DNA of 64,000 bases from Amycolatopsis sp. cg9. Its GTDB lineage: Bacteria; Actinomycetota; Actinomycetes; Mycobacteriales; Pseudonocardiaceae. Shown in pieces: positions 16,821 through 24,179 of this stretch. The position numbers were made by a program, and so were the translations under genes. The notes under the pieces are model-generated. The model was not told the DNA's origin. It saw only the letters and a program-made list of their open reading frames with translations, and searched no databases. Position 1 is the first letter of the stretch, and every line of letters starts with the position of its first letter. The stretch covers positions 4,216,001 through 4,280,000 of the forward strand of contig NZ_CP166850.1 in NCBI RefSeq assembly GCF_041346945.1. Reading direction: 5' to 3'.

Positions 16821-17516
16821 GTGCAGCCGGCCACCCCGCGGTTCATGTTGATCGAGGACGACGGTGACCGCCGCATCCCGTGCCGAGGCGCCGGAGGCGT
16901 GTTCACCGGCCCCGGAGGTGAGCCGCTCCGGCTCCGGGGCTGCGCTCTGCCGGCGGAGCTACTCGACCGGCTGCGGGCCGGCCGGAAGGTCCGGCCGTCG
17001 TTGTTCTCCCTCGCCGCTGTCGACCGCTTCGGGCTCGAGACCGATCTGAGCCTGGTGTCGCTCGACGTCGCGGAATGGTTCCCGCGGGACGACGGGCTCG
17101 TGGACCTCCTCCTGCGAGAGCCGCTTCACGACCCGCCGGGACCGGCGGCGCGAGCGATCTGGGACCTGTGGTCGGCCGGGCGCCCGGCCGCGGGCAACTT
17201 CTGGGCCGCGGCGGACCGGCCCGAATGGCTCCGCGCCGCGCTGGCCCATCACCGTGCCGAAGGCCCCGATCGGCCGCCGGGCCGGACTTTCCGGCTCGAC
17301 GGCACGCACGTCACCGACCTCGCGAGCTTCCTCTGCGCGCTCGGCGAGGCGGTGAACGGCCCCGGCGGGTACTTCGGCCGGAACCTCGACGCCCTCGCCG
17401 ACTGCCTCCGCGGCGGTTTCGGCGCGACCACGCCGTTCACCGTCGCAGGGCCCGAGGTGCCGCGAGTCCGCGACGTGCTCGAGGCCGCCGGCGTCACGCT
17501 GCGGGCAGCACCCTGA
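16821..17516 (+). CDS. Barstar-domain protein
   Basis: A 231-residue protein from GTG 16821. The first 150 residues are not recognised. The C-terminal 80 residues match barstar: FRLDGTHVTDLASFLCALGEAVN, then GGYFGRNLDALADCLRGGF, the conserved Y/F-G-x-N-L-D-A-L stretch used to plug the barnase active site. Barstar proteins inhibit secreted-type ribonucleases. No barnase or polymorphic-toxin gene lies next to it, so it may be an orphan immunity protein or a regulator. Its last 23 bases overlap the convergent AlkZ-like gene. Confidence 0.78.
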   Translation: MQPATPRFMLIEDDGDRRIPCRGAGGVFTGPGGEPLRLRGCALPAELLDRLRAGRKVRPSLFSLAAVDRFGLETDLSLVSLDVAEWFPRDDGLVDLLLREPLHDPPGPAARAIWDLWSAGRPAAGNFWAAADRPEWLRAALAHHRAEGPDRPPGRTFRLDGTHVTDLASFLCALGEAVNGPGGYFGRNLDALADCLRGGFGATTPFTVAGPEVPRVRDVLEAAGVTLRAAP

Positions 17517-18588
17517 CCTCCTGGGTCTCCGCGCCCGGCTCCGCCCAGCTCATCAGCTGCCCGGCCGCGCTCTCCAGCGCCGCGAGGTCCCGCTTCGGCA
17601 GCTTCTCGAACGGCGACAGCTCCACCACCGCCGCCTTCTTCGACGTCTTGATCTCCCAGAACCCGCGGACGAACCCGCCCACCAGCAGCGTTCCCTTGAC
17701 CAGGCCGTTCTGCGTGATCACCCGCTTGCGGTAGTCGTCGGAGATCACCCGCGTCCGGTCCGCGTACGACAGGATCGTCTGGTCGAACGGCCCGAGCAGC
17801 CGCGGCGGGGCCGGCACGTCGGGGTCCGGCACCGACAGCTCCGGCAGGTCCAGCAGCTCGCGCCCGTCCGGGTCGCGGTAGTGCCGCAGGTCCATCGAAG
17901 CGGCCACCTCGCCGAGCCGCGTGATGCCCGCCCACGCCTGGACGTCCGCCACGGACGCCGGACCGAACGCGCGCAGGTACCGCGAGATCAGCGAAGCGGG
18001 CGAGGGCGGTGAAAGCGGCGAGCCGACCCAGTCCTCCAGGCACGCGTACGTCGTCTGCCCGGCCTTGCCCCAGATCGCGCGCGGCGGGGTCTGCACCAGC
18101 GGCAGCCGCCCCCGCGCCAAGTGGGTCAGCGACGCCGCCGGGACGTCCCACCGCCGCGCCAGCTCCGCACCCAAGGCCGTGCTCGACAACGGCGAGCGCG
18201 CGAGCAGCTCACGCGCCACCGAAGCGATCTCGGCGTGGTCCAGCCCGGCCAGCGGAGCCGCGTGCTGGGTGTTCGTCTTCAGGTCGCGCTCGTACAGCAC
18301 CTGGACCACCGGCCGCCACGCCAGCGCGTCCGCCGCCGTCACCAGGTGGACCGTGCCGCGCATCAGCGCGATCCGGACCACCTGCCGGTTTTCCAGCAGC
18401 TCGGCCAGCTCCGCCGGCCGGAACCCGTGCACCCGCGGCCACAGCGCGTAGTACGGCGGGAACGGCGCCTGCGCCTGGAGCCCGGCCAGGTGCTCCACCG
18501 CCTCGAATGCGGACAGCTTCGCGCGGCGGAGCAGCAGCTGGCGCTCCAGCGTCGCCCGGTTGAGGGCCCGTCGGCTCAAGGTCTCCAC
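17494..18588 (-). CDS. AlkZ-like winged-helix DNA-binding protein (HTH_42 family; possible DNA glycosylase)
   Basis: The start is taken as GTG 18588, behind AGGGG; GTG 18597 is possible. The 364-residue product belongs to the winged-helix-repeat family that includes the Streptomyces sahachiroi glycosylase AlkZ. The conserved GLQAQ appears with Q38 and Q40, where AlkZ has its catalytic Q-x-Q, followed by PPYYALWPRV and MRGTVHLV. AlkZ removes bulky or crosslinked alkylated bases and gives self-resistance to azinomycin. Other members are housekeeping or uncharacterised. No azinomycin-like cluster is visible here, so a repair function is an inference from the motif. Confidence 0.78.
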   Translation of the reverse strand: METLSRRALNRATLERQLLLRRAKLSAFEAVEHLAGLQAQAPFPPYYALWPRVHGFRPAELAELLENRQVVRIALMRGTVHLVTAADALAWRPVVQVLYERDLKTNTQHAAPLAGLDHAEIASVARELLARSPLSSTALGAELARRWDVPAASLTHLARGRLPLVQTPPRAIWGKAGQTTYACLEDWVGSPLSPPSPASLISRYLRAFGPASVADVQAWAGITRLGEVAASMDLRHYRDPDGRELLDLPELSVPDPDVPAPPRLLGPFDQTILSYADRTRVISDDYRKRVITQNGLVKGTLLVGGFVRGFWEIKTSKKAAVVELSPFEKLPKRDLAALESAAGQLMSWAEPGAETQEVRVLPAA

Positions 18589-18667
18589 GCCGCTCACCCT
18601 AACGATCACCCCGGACGGTTCCGGTCCTCGATTGCACGGCGAAAGCCGGTGATCCATACTTCCGGCC

Positions 18668-19753
18668 ATGGCCGAGCTCGCCGCGCCCGCCGTCGGGGAT
18701 TGGGACTTCCCGCGCGGCACCGCGAGCATCGAACTGATGACCCGGTTCGCCGCCGAGCGCGGCCTGGCCGCCGAGAAGCTGCTCGCCGCGACGACGCTGT
18801 CCCCGGAGCTGCTCACCGACGCGGGCGTCCAGGTCGACGCGCGCCAGGAACTGGCCGTCGTCCGGGCGCTGATCGAGCTGGACGGTTCGGACGCGACGGC
18901 GCTCGAGCTCGGGAGCCGCTACCGCGTCACCACCTTCGGGATCTTCGGCTTCGCCTGCATCAGCAGCCCGACGCTGCGCGACGCGATGCTGTTCGCCTTG
19001 CGCTACTTCGACCTCAGCTTCGCGTTCTGCATCCCCCGCGTCACGCTCGAGAGCGACCGCCTGACGCTCGAGCTCGACGACACGCGCGTCCCCGCCGACG
19101 TCGCCCGGTTCCTCGTGCTGCGCGACCTGGCCGCCATCTTCACGGTGATGCGTGACCTGCTGCCCGAGATCGCGCTGGACGACCTGAGCTTCCGGCACGA
19201 AGCGTCCGCGGTGGACGCTTACCTGACGGCGTTCGGGCTGCGGCCCCGCTTCGGTGCCGACGCCTGCCGCGCGACGCTGGACCCGGCGCTGCTGACGCTC
19301 CCGCTGCCGCAGGCCAACGACCAGACCGTCGCCCTGTGCGCGGCGCAGTGCGAAGCGCTCGTCACGCGGCGGCGGCAGCGCTCGGGCATCTCGCAGCAGG
19401 TCCGGGAACGCCTGGTCCGCCTCGGCGGGGTCGACGCCGGGATGGACGAGATCGCCCGCCAGCTGACGCTCAGCACGCGCACGCTGCGCCGCCGCCTGAC
19501 CGAAGCGGGCACGAGCTACCGGGCGCTGGTCGACGAAGTCCGGCACACGCTCGCCGAAGAGCTGCTCGACACCGGCGTGCTGTCGGTCGAGGACGTCGCC
19601 TACCGGCTCGGGTACGCGGAGGCGTCGAGCTTCATCTACGCGTTCAAGCGCTGGACCGGGATGACGCCGGCGGCGTTCGCCCGTCGCTTCCGCGCCGCCC
19701 GGCAAGCACCGCCGGGTAGGTCAGCTTCAGCAGGTTCAGGATCGAGTCGGTGA
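18668..19753 (+). CDS. AraC-family transcriptional regulator
   Basis: A 361-residue regulator from ATG 18668. The N-terminal 220 residues match the OruR/ArgR-like arabinose-binding-type domain (LELGSRYRVTTFGIFGFACISSPTLRDAM). The C-terminal AraC HTH (about 250-345) includes MDEIARQLTLSTRTLRRRL and VAYRLGYAEASSFIYAFKRWTGMTP. This architecture often controls lipid, sterol or amino-acid catabolic genes. The last 110 bases run antisense over the 3' end of the convergent TetR gene, an unusually long overlap. The terminal 15-20 residues after ARRFRAA may be non-conserved read-through. Confidence 0.87.
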   Translation: MAELAAPAVGDWDFPRGTASIELMTRFAAERGLAAEKLLAATTLSPELLTDAGVQVDARQELAVVRALIELDGSDATALELGSRYRVTTFGIFGFACISSPTLRDAMLFALRYFDLSFAFCIPRVTLESDRLTLELDDTRVPADVARFLVLRDLAAIFTVMRDLLPEIALDDLSFRHEASAVDAYLTAFGLRPRFGADACRATLDPALLTLPLPQANDQTVALCAAQCEALVTRRRQRSGISQQVRERLVRLGGVDAGMDEIARQLTLSTRTLRRRLTEAGTSYRALVDEVRHTLAEELLDTGVLSVEDVAYRLGYAEASSFIYAFKRWTGMTPAAFARRFRAARQAPPGRSASAGSGSSR

Positions 19754-20315
19754 GGAAGGTGCGCAGGGCCGCGCGGTCGAGCGTGCCGCGGATCAGCCAT
19801 TCGCGCGAAGCCGCCCGCAGCATCCCGCCGAACGACCGGATCATCGCGCGCAGCTCTTCACGGCCTTCGGTCACGCCGCTCATCAGCGCGGCCTCCAGGA
19901 CACGGTCGGCGGCGATTTCGTCGGCCTCCAGCATGATCCGCTCGATCTCGGGGTCGCGCCCGGCCGACTCCGGCCCGATGACGGTCAGCCACGCGTCGCG
20001 GTTGCGGTCCACGACTTCGATCCAGCGCTCGACGCCGATCGCCAGCCGCTGCTCCATCGTGGTGTCCGGCAGCGCTTCGGTGACCGGCGCGGGCACGATC
20101 ATCAGCTGCCGCACGACTTCCAGGTAGAGCTCGCGCTTGCCGCCGAAGTAGTGGTTGATCAGCGGGCGCGCCACCCCGGCCGCCTCGGCGATGTCCGAAG
20201 TGGACACCGACGCGTAGCTGCCCGCCCCGAACAGGTGCCGTGCGGCGGCGAGGATCTCCGCCCGCCGCTCGGCCGGTTCGAGGCGGCGGCGCCGCGGCCG
20301 GGTCCCACTGGTCAT
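19644..20315 (-). CDS. TetR-family transcriptional regulator
   Basis: Start ATG 20315 is preceded by GAGG; the frame extends to 20372 but would run across the operator. The 223-residue protein has a TetR HTH at about 15-60 (AEILAAARHLFGAGSYASVSTSDIAEAAGVARPLINHYFGGKRELY, described here in part) and a helical ligand domain. It is convergent with the AraC gene and overlaps it by 110 bases. The palindrome at 20346-20362, just upstream of its start, is the likely autoregulatory operator. Its targets may include the small gene at 20510. Confidence 0.87.
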   Translation of the reverse strand: MTSGTRPRRRRLEPAERRAEILAAARHLFGAGSYASVSTSDIAEAAGVARPLINHYFGGKRELYLEVVRQLMIVPAPVTEALPDTTMEQRLAIGVERWIEVVDRNRDAWLTVIGPESAGRDPEIERIMLEADEIAADRVLEAALMSGVTEGREELRAMIRSFGGMLRAASREWLIRGTLDRAALRTFLTDSILNLLKLTYPAVLAGRRGSDGRTPPASSRSSA

Positions 20316-20345
20316 CCGCTCAGCCTCGCGGGGGATCGGCACGCT

Positions 20346-20362
20346 GTCAACAAGTAGTTGAC
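20346..20362. promoter_or_regulatory. Probable TetR operator
   Basis: GTCAAC-AAGTA-GTTGAC is a perfect 6-bp inverted repeat with a 5-base spacer. It lies 31 bases upstream of the TetR start, in the region divergent to the small gene at 20510. A further half-site-like TTGTCAA follows at 20366-20372. Confidence 0.6.
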
Positions 20363-20509
20363 CTGTTGTCAAGAGGAGTGGCCCCGGTGGCGGGCAGGGG
20401 ATGTTTCACGCCAACCTTTGTCGTTATGCAACCGGAACAACCCGCCGGTAACTCCCCGGCACCCGGATGCGACGAGACGGCAGGGACCCGCGACCGGGGG
20501 CAGGAGCAG

Positions 20510-20821
20510 ATGACCGAAGAAGACGCGCCGATCCGGCCGGCCGGACGCTGGGTGAGCGTCCGCCTGCAGCATCGCCACGTCAGCTTCGACGAGGGCTTCG
20601 AGGTCGAAGAACCGTCGCCGGACGGCGACTGCGCGGACGAGGCCTCACTGTCCTATTCCGGCATCGTGATCACCGGCTACGACGAGGGTGAGAAAGTCTC
20701 CGAGCAGTGGATCCCGCTCGGCATCGACCCGTCCGAAGCGGACGATGAACGGCTGATCGAGCAGCTGCGCGAGGCGCTGCTCTGGCAGGCGGGCCGGCCG
20801 CCGCAGGCCGCGGGGGAGTGA
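20510..20821 (+). CDS. Small acidic protein of unknown function
   Basis: ATG 20510 follows AGGAG closely and gives 103 residues (MTEEDAPIRPAGRWVSVRL...). An in-frame ATG at 20426 would add 28 residues but has no ribosome binding site. The protein is acidic, with a predicted beta-rich middle (SLSYSGIVITGYDEGEKVSEQWIPLGI) and a C-terminal helix (DDERLIEQLREALLWQ). I do not recognise a family. It ends 3 bases before the convergent MarR gene. Confidence 0.55.
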   Translation: MTEEDAPIRPAGRWVSVRLQHRHVSFDEGFEVEEPSPDGDCADEASLSYSGIVITGYDEGEKVSEQWIPLGIDPSEADDERLIEQLREALLWQAGRPPQAAGE

Positions 20822-20824
20822 CGG

Positions 20825-21277
20825 CTACGCGCCGGCGTCGCCCTCGCGCAGCGAGCGGATCATGCTCTGCAGGCTGCGGAACGCGGCCGACTGCTCGGCC
20901 TCCGTCATGCCGGCCAGCATCCTGACCTCGACCGCCCGGACCGCCGCGGTCGCCTTCTCCAGGCTCCGCTTGCCGCGGGGCGTGAGCCGCGTGGGGAGCA
21001 CCTTCCCGACGGGTGCCGCCGCCGGCCTGGTCACGTAGCCGTCTCGCTCCAGGGCCTGGAGCAGCACGTTCATCGTCTGCCGGGTCACGAACGCGCCCCG
21101 CGCGAGCTCGGAGTTCGACAAGCCCGGCCGCTGGGCCAGCAGTTCGAGGCAGGAGTAGTGCGTCACGCTCATCCCGAGCGGCCGCAGCACCTCCTCCATC
21201 GACGCACGTAGAGCGCTCGACGCCTCTTTCAGCAGGTAGCCCAGCGACGTCTTCAGGTCGACCCCGTCTTGACTCAT
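20825..21277 (-). CDS. MarR-family transcriptional regulator
   Basis: ATG 21277 gives 150 residues with the MarR winged helix: SVTHYSCLELLAQRPGLSNSELARGAFVTRQTMNVLLQALERDGYV spans about 35-80, followed by a wing and a dimerisation helix. MarR proteins are small-molecule-responsive repressors. The start codon sits inside the first of two matching palindromes (21277-21292), so autoregulation at its own start is likely. The divergent VOC-protein gene at 21341 is the obvious partner target. Confidence 0.88.
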   Translation of the reverse strand: MSQDGVDLKTSLGYLLKEASSALRASMEEVLRPLGMSVTHYSCLELLAQRPGLSNSELARGAFVTRQTMNVLLQALERDGYVTRPAAAPVGKVLPTRLTPRGKRSLEKATAAVRAVEVRMLAGMTEAEQSAAFRSLQSMIRSLREGDAGA

Positions 21278-21321
21278 GTCAGCATTCTGACATAGGTTGG
21301 TGCGTGTCAGAAGACTGACAC
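21277..21321. promoter_or_regulatory. Twin MarR operator in divergent promoter region
   Basis: Two perfect inverted repeats share the core TGTCAG-N4-CTGACA: TGTCAGCATTCTGACA at 21277-21292 and GTGTCAGAAGACTGACAC at 21304-21321. Their centres are 28 bp apart. They span the MarR start codon and the upstream region of the VOC gene. Confidence 0.78.
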
Positions 21322-21340
21322 GAAAGAAGGAGTGCGCACC

Positions 21341-21709
21341 ATGCCCGTCACCGGCCCCGACTTCATCTCGCTCCAGGCGCGCGACCTCGCCGCCTCGCAG
21401 GCGTTCTACGAGCAGTACCTCGGCCTCGTCCGCTCGCCGGCCGGACCGCCGCACGCCGTCGTCTTCGAAACGAAGCCGATCGCGTTCGCGCTCCGCGACG
21501 TCGTTCCCGGCACCGACCTCGCATCCGTTGCCCAGCCGGGCATCGGCGCCGCGATCTGGCTCCACGCCACGGACGTCCAGGCGATCCACGACGCACTGGC
21601 CGCCGACGGCCACCCCATCGTCTCCGCGCCGATCGACGGCCCCTTCGGCCGCACGTTCACCTTCGCCGACCCAGACGGCTACCAGGTCACGCTCCACGAC
21701 CGCGCCTGA
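21341..21709 (+). CDS. VOC-superfamily (glyoxalase/bleomycin-resistance fold) protein
   Basis: ATG 21341 is preceded by AAGGAG with 8-base spacing; GTG 21332 is too close to it. The 122-residue protein shows the VOC pattern FISLQARDLAASQAFYEQYLGL at the start and PFGRTFTFADPDGYQVTLHD at the end. VOC proteins are metal-dependent lyases, dioxygenases or drug-binding resistance proteins. Divergence from a MarR regulator with shared operators suggests an inducible detoxification or drug-binding role. The substrate is unknown. Confidence 0.82.
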   Translation: MPVTGPDFISLQARDLAASQAFYEQYLGLVRSPAGPPHAVVFETKPIAFALRDVVPGTDLASVAQPGIGAAIWLHATDVQAIHDALAADGHPIVSAPIDGPFGRTFTFADPDGYQVTLHDRA

Positions 21710-21725
21710 ACCGCCGGCCGGGCGC

Positions 21726-22322
21726 TCAGGGCGATCCGGTGCGCAGGCCTTCGAACGCCACCTTGCACACCGCGTCCGCGACCTCCTCCGCCGACGAGCC
21801 CCGCCGCGGGCGGTACCACTCGATCAGCGAGTTCACCATGCCGAAGACGAGCCGGGCGGTCACCGCGGGATCGACGTCCGGGCGGATGTCGCCCTCGGCC
21901 GCCGCCTGCTTGACCAGGTCCGTGACCAGGCGGTCGAACTCGCGCCGCCGGGTGAGTGCCGCCCGCTCGACCTTCGTGTTGCCGCGCACGCGCAGCAGCA
22001 GCGTGACGAACGGGAGCCGGTCGGCCAGCACCAGGACGCTGCCGCGGACCAGGTGCTCCAGCCGGTCGATCGCGCGCCCGTCGAGCCGCTCGGTCGACGC
22101 CGCCACGTCGAACAGCCCGTCCAGTGCCCGGTCCACCGCCAGCCGCAGGAGTTCCTCCTTGCTGGGTACGTGGTGGTAGATCGCCGACTTCGTGATGCCG
22201 AGCTTGCGGGAGAGGTCCTCCATGCTCGTGCCGTCGTAGCCGCGCTCGTTGAACAGCTTCACCGCCACCCGCAGCAGCGATTCGAGGTCGTACCCGGGGC
22301 GCCCGCGGCGGGGCGCCGTCAC
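21726..22322 (-). CDS. paaR: TetR-family regulator of the phenylacetate locus (PaaR-like)
   Basis: GTG 22322 overlaps the paaK stop (GTGA), giving 198 residues. The TetR HTH is clear (LLRVAVKLFNERGYDGTSMEDLSRKLGITKSAIYHHV, quoted in part). The C-terminal domain resembles TetR regulators found beside paa genes in other actinobacteria. It is the last gene of paaI-paaK-paaR and would be made with the catabolic genes it probably represses. The likely operators are at 24027-24044 and 24133-24158. PaaR-type repressors are released by phenylacetyl-CoA; that ligand is an inference here. Confidence 0.78.
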   Translation of the reverse strand: MTAPRRGRPGYDLESLLRVAVKLFNERGYDGTSMEDLSRKLGITKSAIYHHVPSKEELLRLAVDRALDGLFDVAASTERLDGRAIDRLEHLVRGSVLVLADRLPFVTLLLRVRGNTKVERAALTRRREFDRLVTDLVKQAAAEGDIRPDVDPAVTARLVFGMVNSLIEWYRPRRGSSAEEVADAVCKVAFEGLRTGSP

Positions 22323-23596
22323 GGCGTCTTCCGCTGGTCGACGATCCGCCGCATCTTGCCCATCGAGCGCTCGAGGGTGTCCGGGTCGACGACGTCCACC
22401 GAAACGGTGACGCCGACGCCGTCCTTGACGCCCGTGACCAGCGCGGCGGCGGCCGACTCCCGCACCGGGCCCGAAGCGTCGTGGCGCGCCTCGACCCGCA
22501 CGGTCAGGTGGTCGAGCCGCCCGCGCGTGGACCGGACGAGCTGGAAGTGCGGGCTCAGTCCCTCGGTCCGCAGCACGATCTCCTCGATCTGCGTCGGGAA
22601 GACGTTGACCCCGCGCAGGATGATGAGGTCGTCGGTGCGGCCGGTGACCTTGTCCATCCGCCGGAACGCCGGCCGGGCGGTGCCGGGGCGCAACGCGGTG
22701 AGGTCGCGGGTGCGGTAGCGGATGATCGGCAGCGCCTGCTTGGTCAGCGACGTGAAGAGCAGCTCGCCGGTCTCGCCGGCTTCCAGCACGTGCTCGTCGA
22801 AGGGGTCGATCACCTCGGGGTAGAAGTGGTCCTCCCAGATGTGCAGGCCGTCCTTCGTCTCGACGCACTCCTGCGCGACGCCCGGCCCCATCACCTCGGA
22901 CAGCCCGTAGATGTCGACGGCGTCGAGCGCGAACCGCTCTTCGATCTCCGCGCGCATCTGCTCGGTCCACGGCTCGGCGCCGAAGATGCCGACCTTGAGG
23001 GAACTCCGCCGGGGGTCCACGCCCTGCCGCTCGAACTCGTCGAGCAGCGTGAGCATGTACGACGGCGTGACCATGATGATCTCGGGCTCGAAGTCGGTGA
23101 TCAGCTGCACCTGCCGCGCGGTCATGCCGCCCGACGCCGGGATCACCGTGCAGCCCAGCTTTTCGGCGCCGTAGTGCGCGCCGAGCCCGCCGGTGAACAG
23201 GCCGTAGCCGTACGCGTTGTGCAGCTTGTGGCCCGGACGGCCGCCGGCGGCGTGGATCGACCGGGCCATCACCGTCGCCCAGGTGTCGATGTCCTGCTCG
23301 GTGTAGCCGACGACGGTGGCCTTGCCGGTGGTGCCGCTGGACGCGTGGATGCGCCGGACCTGCGCCTGCGGCACGGCGAACATCCCGAACGGGTAGTTCT
23401 CGCGCAGGTCCTGCTTGGTCGTGAACGGGAACTTCGCCAGGTCGGCGAGCTCCTTGCAGTCGTCGGGGTGGACGCCGGCCTCGTCGAACTTCCGCGTGTA
23501 GGCGGGCACGTTGGCGTACGCGTGCCGGAGTGTCCACTGCAGACGCTCCAGCTGGAGGGCGGCCAGCTCGTCCGCGCCGATGTTCGCCTCGATCAT
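22319..23596 (-). CDS. paaK: Phenylacetate-CoA ligase
   Basis: The 425-residue protein starts at ATG 23596 and overlaps paaI by 4 bases. It carries the adenylate-forming P-loop SSGTTGKATVVGYT and the family-specific YGYGLFTGGLGAHYGAEKLG. It also has the AMP-binding motif YGLSEVMGPG, TGRTDDLIILRGVNVFP, and the C-terminal SMGKMRRIVDQR bearing the catalytic lysine. PaaK activates phenylacetate with ATP and CoA to phenylacetyl-CoA, the first step and the inducer-forming step of the aerobic hybrid pathway. The remaining core enzymes are encoded divergently. Confidence 0.95.
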   Translation of the reverse strand: MIEANIGADELAALQLERLQWTLRHAYANVPAYTRKFDEAGVHPDDCKELADLAKFPFTTKQDLRENYPFGMFAVPQAQVRRIHASSGTTGKATVVGYTEQDIDTWATVMARSIHAAGGRPGHKLHNAYGYGLFTGGLGAHYGAEKLGCTVIPASGGMTARQVQLITDFEPEIIMVTPSYMLTLLDEFERQGVDPRRSSLKVGIFGAEPWTEQMRAEIEERFALDAVDIYGLSEVMGPGVAQECVETKDGLHIWEDHFYPEVIDPFDEHVLEAGETGELLFTSLTKQALPIIRYRTRDLTALRPGTARPAFRRMDKVTGRTDDLIILRGVNVFPTQIEEIVLRTEGLSPHFQLVRSTRGRLDHLTVRVEARHDASGPVRESAAAALVTGVKDGVGVTVSVDVVDPDTLERSMGKMRRIVDQRKTP

Positions 23597-24009
23597 GGTC
23601 GGTCCCGTTTCGCGGAGAGGGTGCGGCTGCGGCCGCGGAATTCGGCGACGACCTCGGGCCCGCCGGGGGTCTCCCGGTGGACGGTGACGTCGTAGATGCC
23701 GTTGCGGCCGTAGCGGGTGCGCTCGGTGGCCGTGGCGACGAGGTGGTCGCCGAGCCGGCCGGCCGCGACGAAGGAGATTTCGGCGCCCGACGCCACGGTC
23801 ACCGGGCCGTGGGTGTTGCACGCGCAGGCGAACGCGGTGTCGGCCAGCAGGAAGACGTACCCGCCGTGCGCGATGTCGTGGCCGTTGACCATCTCGCGCG
23901 TGATCGTCATGGTCGCGACCGCCCGGCCCTCGCCCGCTTCGACCAGTTCGATCCCCAGCGCGCGGGAAGCCTCGTCGGCGGCGAACATGGTGTGCGCGGC
24001 GTTGGTCAT
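23593..24009 (-). CDS. paaI: Hotdog-fold thioesterase of the phenylacetate pathway
   Basis: ATG 24009 has GGAGG close upstream. The 138 residues match PaaI: the hotdog core HDIAHGGYVFLLADTAFACACNTHG carries the conserved HGG, and SGAEISFVAAGRLGDHLVATATE follows. PaaI hydrolyses stalled ring-hydroxylated or seven-membered-ring CoA intermediates to free CoA and avoid dead ends. It is the first gene of the minus-strand unit, with a good promoter at 24062-24090 and an operator between the promoter and its ribosome binding site. Confidence 0.93.
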   Translation of the reverse strand: MTNAAHTMFAADEASRALGIELVEAGEGRAVATMTITREMVNGHDIAHGGYVFLLADTAFACACNTHGPVTVASGAEISFVAAGRLGDHLVATATERTRYGRNGIYDVTVHRETPGGPEVVAEFRGRSRTLSAKRDRP

Positions 24010-24026
24010 CGACCCTCCGAGTTGAC

Positions 24027-24044
24027 TGACCGAATGGACGGTCA
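24027..24044. promoter_or_regulatory. Probable PaaR operator 1 (paaI side)
   Basis: TGACCG-AATGGA-CGGTCA is a perfect 6-bp inverted repeat within ACTGACCG...CGGTCACC. It resembles the PaaR site ACTNACCG(N6)CGGTNAGT that I recall from Corynebacterium. It lies downstream of the paaI promoter, so a bound repressor would block early transcription. Confidence 0.68.
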
Positions 24045-24061
24045 CCATGCGGGTGCCGCTC

Positions 24062-24090
24062 AGTAAAGGCAGTGCCCGGGGCCCTGTCAA
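24062..24090 (-). promoter_or_regulatory. Promoter of paaI-paaK-paaR
   Basis: Reading leftward, TTGACA (complement of 24085-24090), a 17-base spacer and TTTACT (complement of 24062-24067) make a close match to a vegetative actinobacterial promoter. Transcription would begin near 24055, just before operator 1. Confidence 0.62.
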
Positions 24091-24132
24091 GCGCCACCCC
24101 TTCCGATCTCCGTGGTCAGCGGCTACCATGGC

Positions 24133-24158
24133 AATTACTGAACGTCCGGTAGGTAATT
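24133..24158. promoter_or_regulatory. Probable PaaR operator 2 (paaZ side)
   Basis: A 26-bp imperfect palindrome begins AATTACTGAACG and ends CGGTAGGTAATT (9 of 13 pairs complementary). It shares the ACTGA/CGGT elements with operator 1. It follows a weak -10-like TACCAT (24124-24129) and precedes the paaZ ribosome binding site GGAGAGG (24164-24170). Confidence 0.58.
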
Positions 24159-24179
24159 CGGCGGGAGAGGTCGGACCTG

